Position numbers and translations under genes: made by a program. DNA of 64,000 bases, taken from assembly GCA_905116865.2 (NCBI GenBank), contig CAJHNH020004602.1:1422495-1486494 (forward strand), written 5' to 3'. Of the stretch, positions 63,859-64,000 are shown piece by piece. This DNA is from Candidula unifasciata (lineage: Eukaryota; Mollusca; Gastropoda; Stylommatophora; Geomitridae). The number at the start of each line of letters is the position of its first letter. Positions within the stretch are counted from its first letter, which is position 1. Below the pieces are notes generated by a model. It was not told where the DNA came from, did no database searches, and worked only from the letters and a program-made list of their open reading frames with translations.

Positions 63859-63904
63859 GTAAGTGACTACTGTCCATTTTTACTTGTTAGTTATCTTGAG
63901 TTTT

Positions 63905-64000
63905 GTTTTTCGAAGCTGGGGGTGGATTGGACACATCCTTAGAATGAAGAAAGAGAGATGGGTGAGACAGCCAATGCAATGGACACCACAAGGACAGTGA
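63905..64000 (+). mobile_element. LINE RT tail fragment at right edge
   Basis: Reads GWIGHILRMKKERWVRQPMQ then WTPQGQ, the tail motif also found degenerate at 3400-3500 (LRKSGNN, LQWHPQRQ). It runs off the window. Confidence 0.65.

Noticed and set aside
61806..62057. Minus-strand poly-Lys ORFs
   Set aside because: Caused by a T run of about 52 bases in the LINE 3' UTR; no real protein signal.
1..64000. Bacterial-type features: operons, CRISPR arrays, phage or toxin-antitoxin systems
   Set aside because: The window is intron-rich animal DNA. Regular repeats here are minisatellites with directly adjoining units and no spacers.

Overview
This is a eukaryotic genomic window, AT-rich, with one multi-exon gene running the whole length on the + strand and introns packed with transposon debris. 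I trace 31 coding exons with GT-AG junctions, about 4.8 kb of coding sequence or roughly 1,610 residues. They spell the tail of an unconventional myosin with two MyTH4 domains: MyTH4, a FERM F1-like piece, a very long disordered linker, the rest of a FERM-like region, SH3, a second MyTH4, and the start of the second FERM domain. This order, together with the long Gln/Pro-rich insertion, fits myosin-XV better than myosin-VII. The motor and IQ region lies upstream of the window and most of the final FERM lies downstream. No start codon, promoter or poly(A) site of the gene is visible.

Organism: an animal. The intron sizes, the load of tRNA-derived SINEs and the RNase H-bearing non-LTR retrotransposons suggest an invertebrate, possibly a mollusc. 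That is inference only; no sequence here proves the taxon.

Layout. 1-8671: first MyTH4 and FERM F1-like exons (exons 1-7). 10388-25753: low-complexity linker exons (8-15), including a Gln-rich exon, two Pro-rich exons and small charged exons. 27377-39400: FERM F2/F3-like exons (16-20). 40267-43465: SH3 (21-22). 44927-63144: second MyTH4 (23-30). 63775-63858: start of the second FERM (31). The reading phase closes at every junction except exon 8 to exon 9, where the best acceptor gives the wrong phase.

The introns hold at least: a non-LTR retrotransposon with endonuclease, RT and RNase H sitting between (ACAT)n microsatellites (58549-62100), plus truncated relatives; a second RNase H LINE group, including an open 424-codon antisense ORF at 41528-42802; RTE-like RT tails; three or more SINE-like families; a mariner-type MITE (24654-24826); and several minisatellites (15, 19, 21, 25, 27, 34 and 38 bp units). 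Some insertions are nested up to three deep, so their relative ages can be read. The notable non-gene signals are the microsatellite-bounded LINE, a (GAA)n tail shared by a SINE-like repeat and LINEs, inverted repeats around the first SH3 exon, and a decayed partial copy of exon 6 just upstream of exon 6. I found no CRISPR array, rRNA, free-standing tRNA gene or second host gene.
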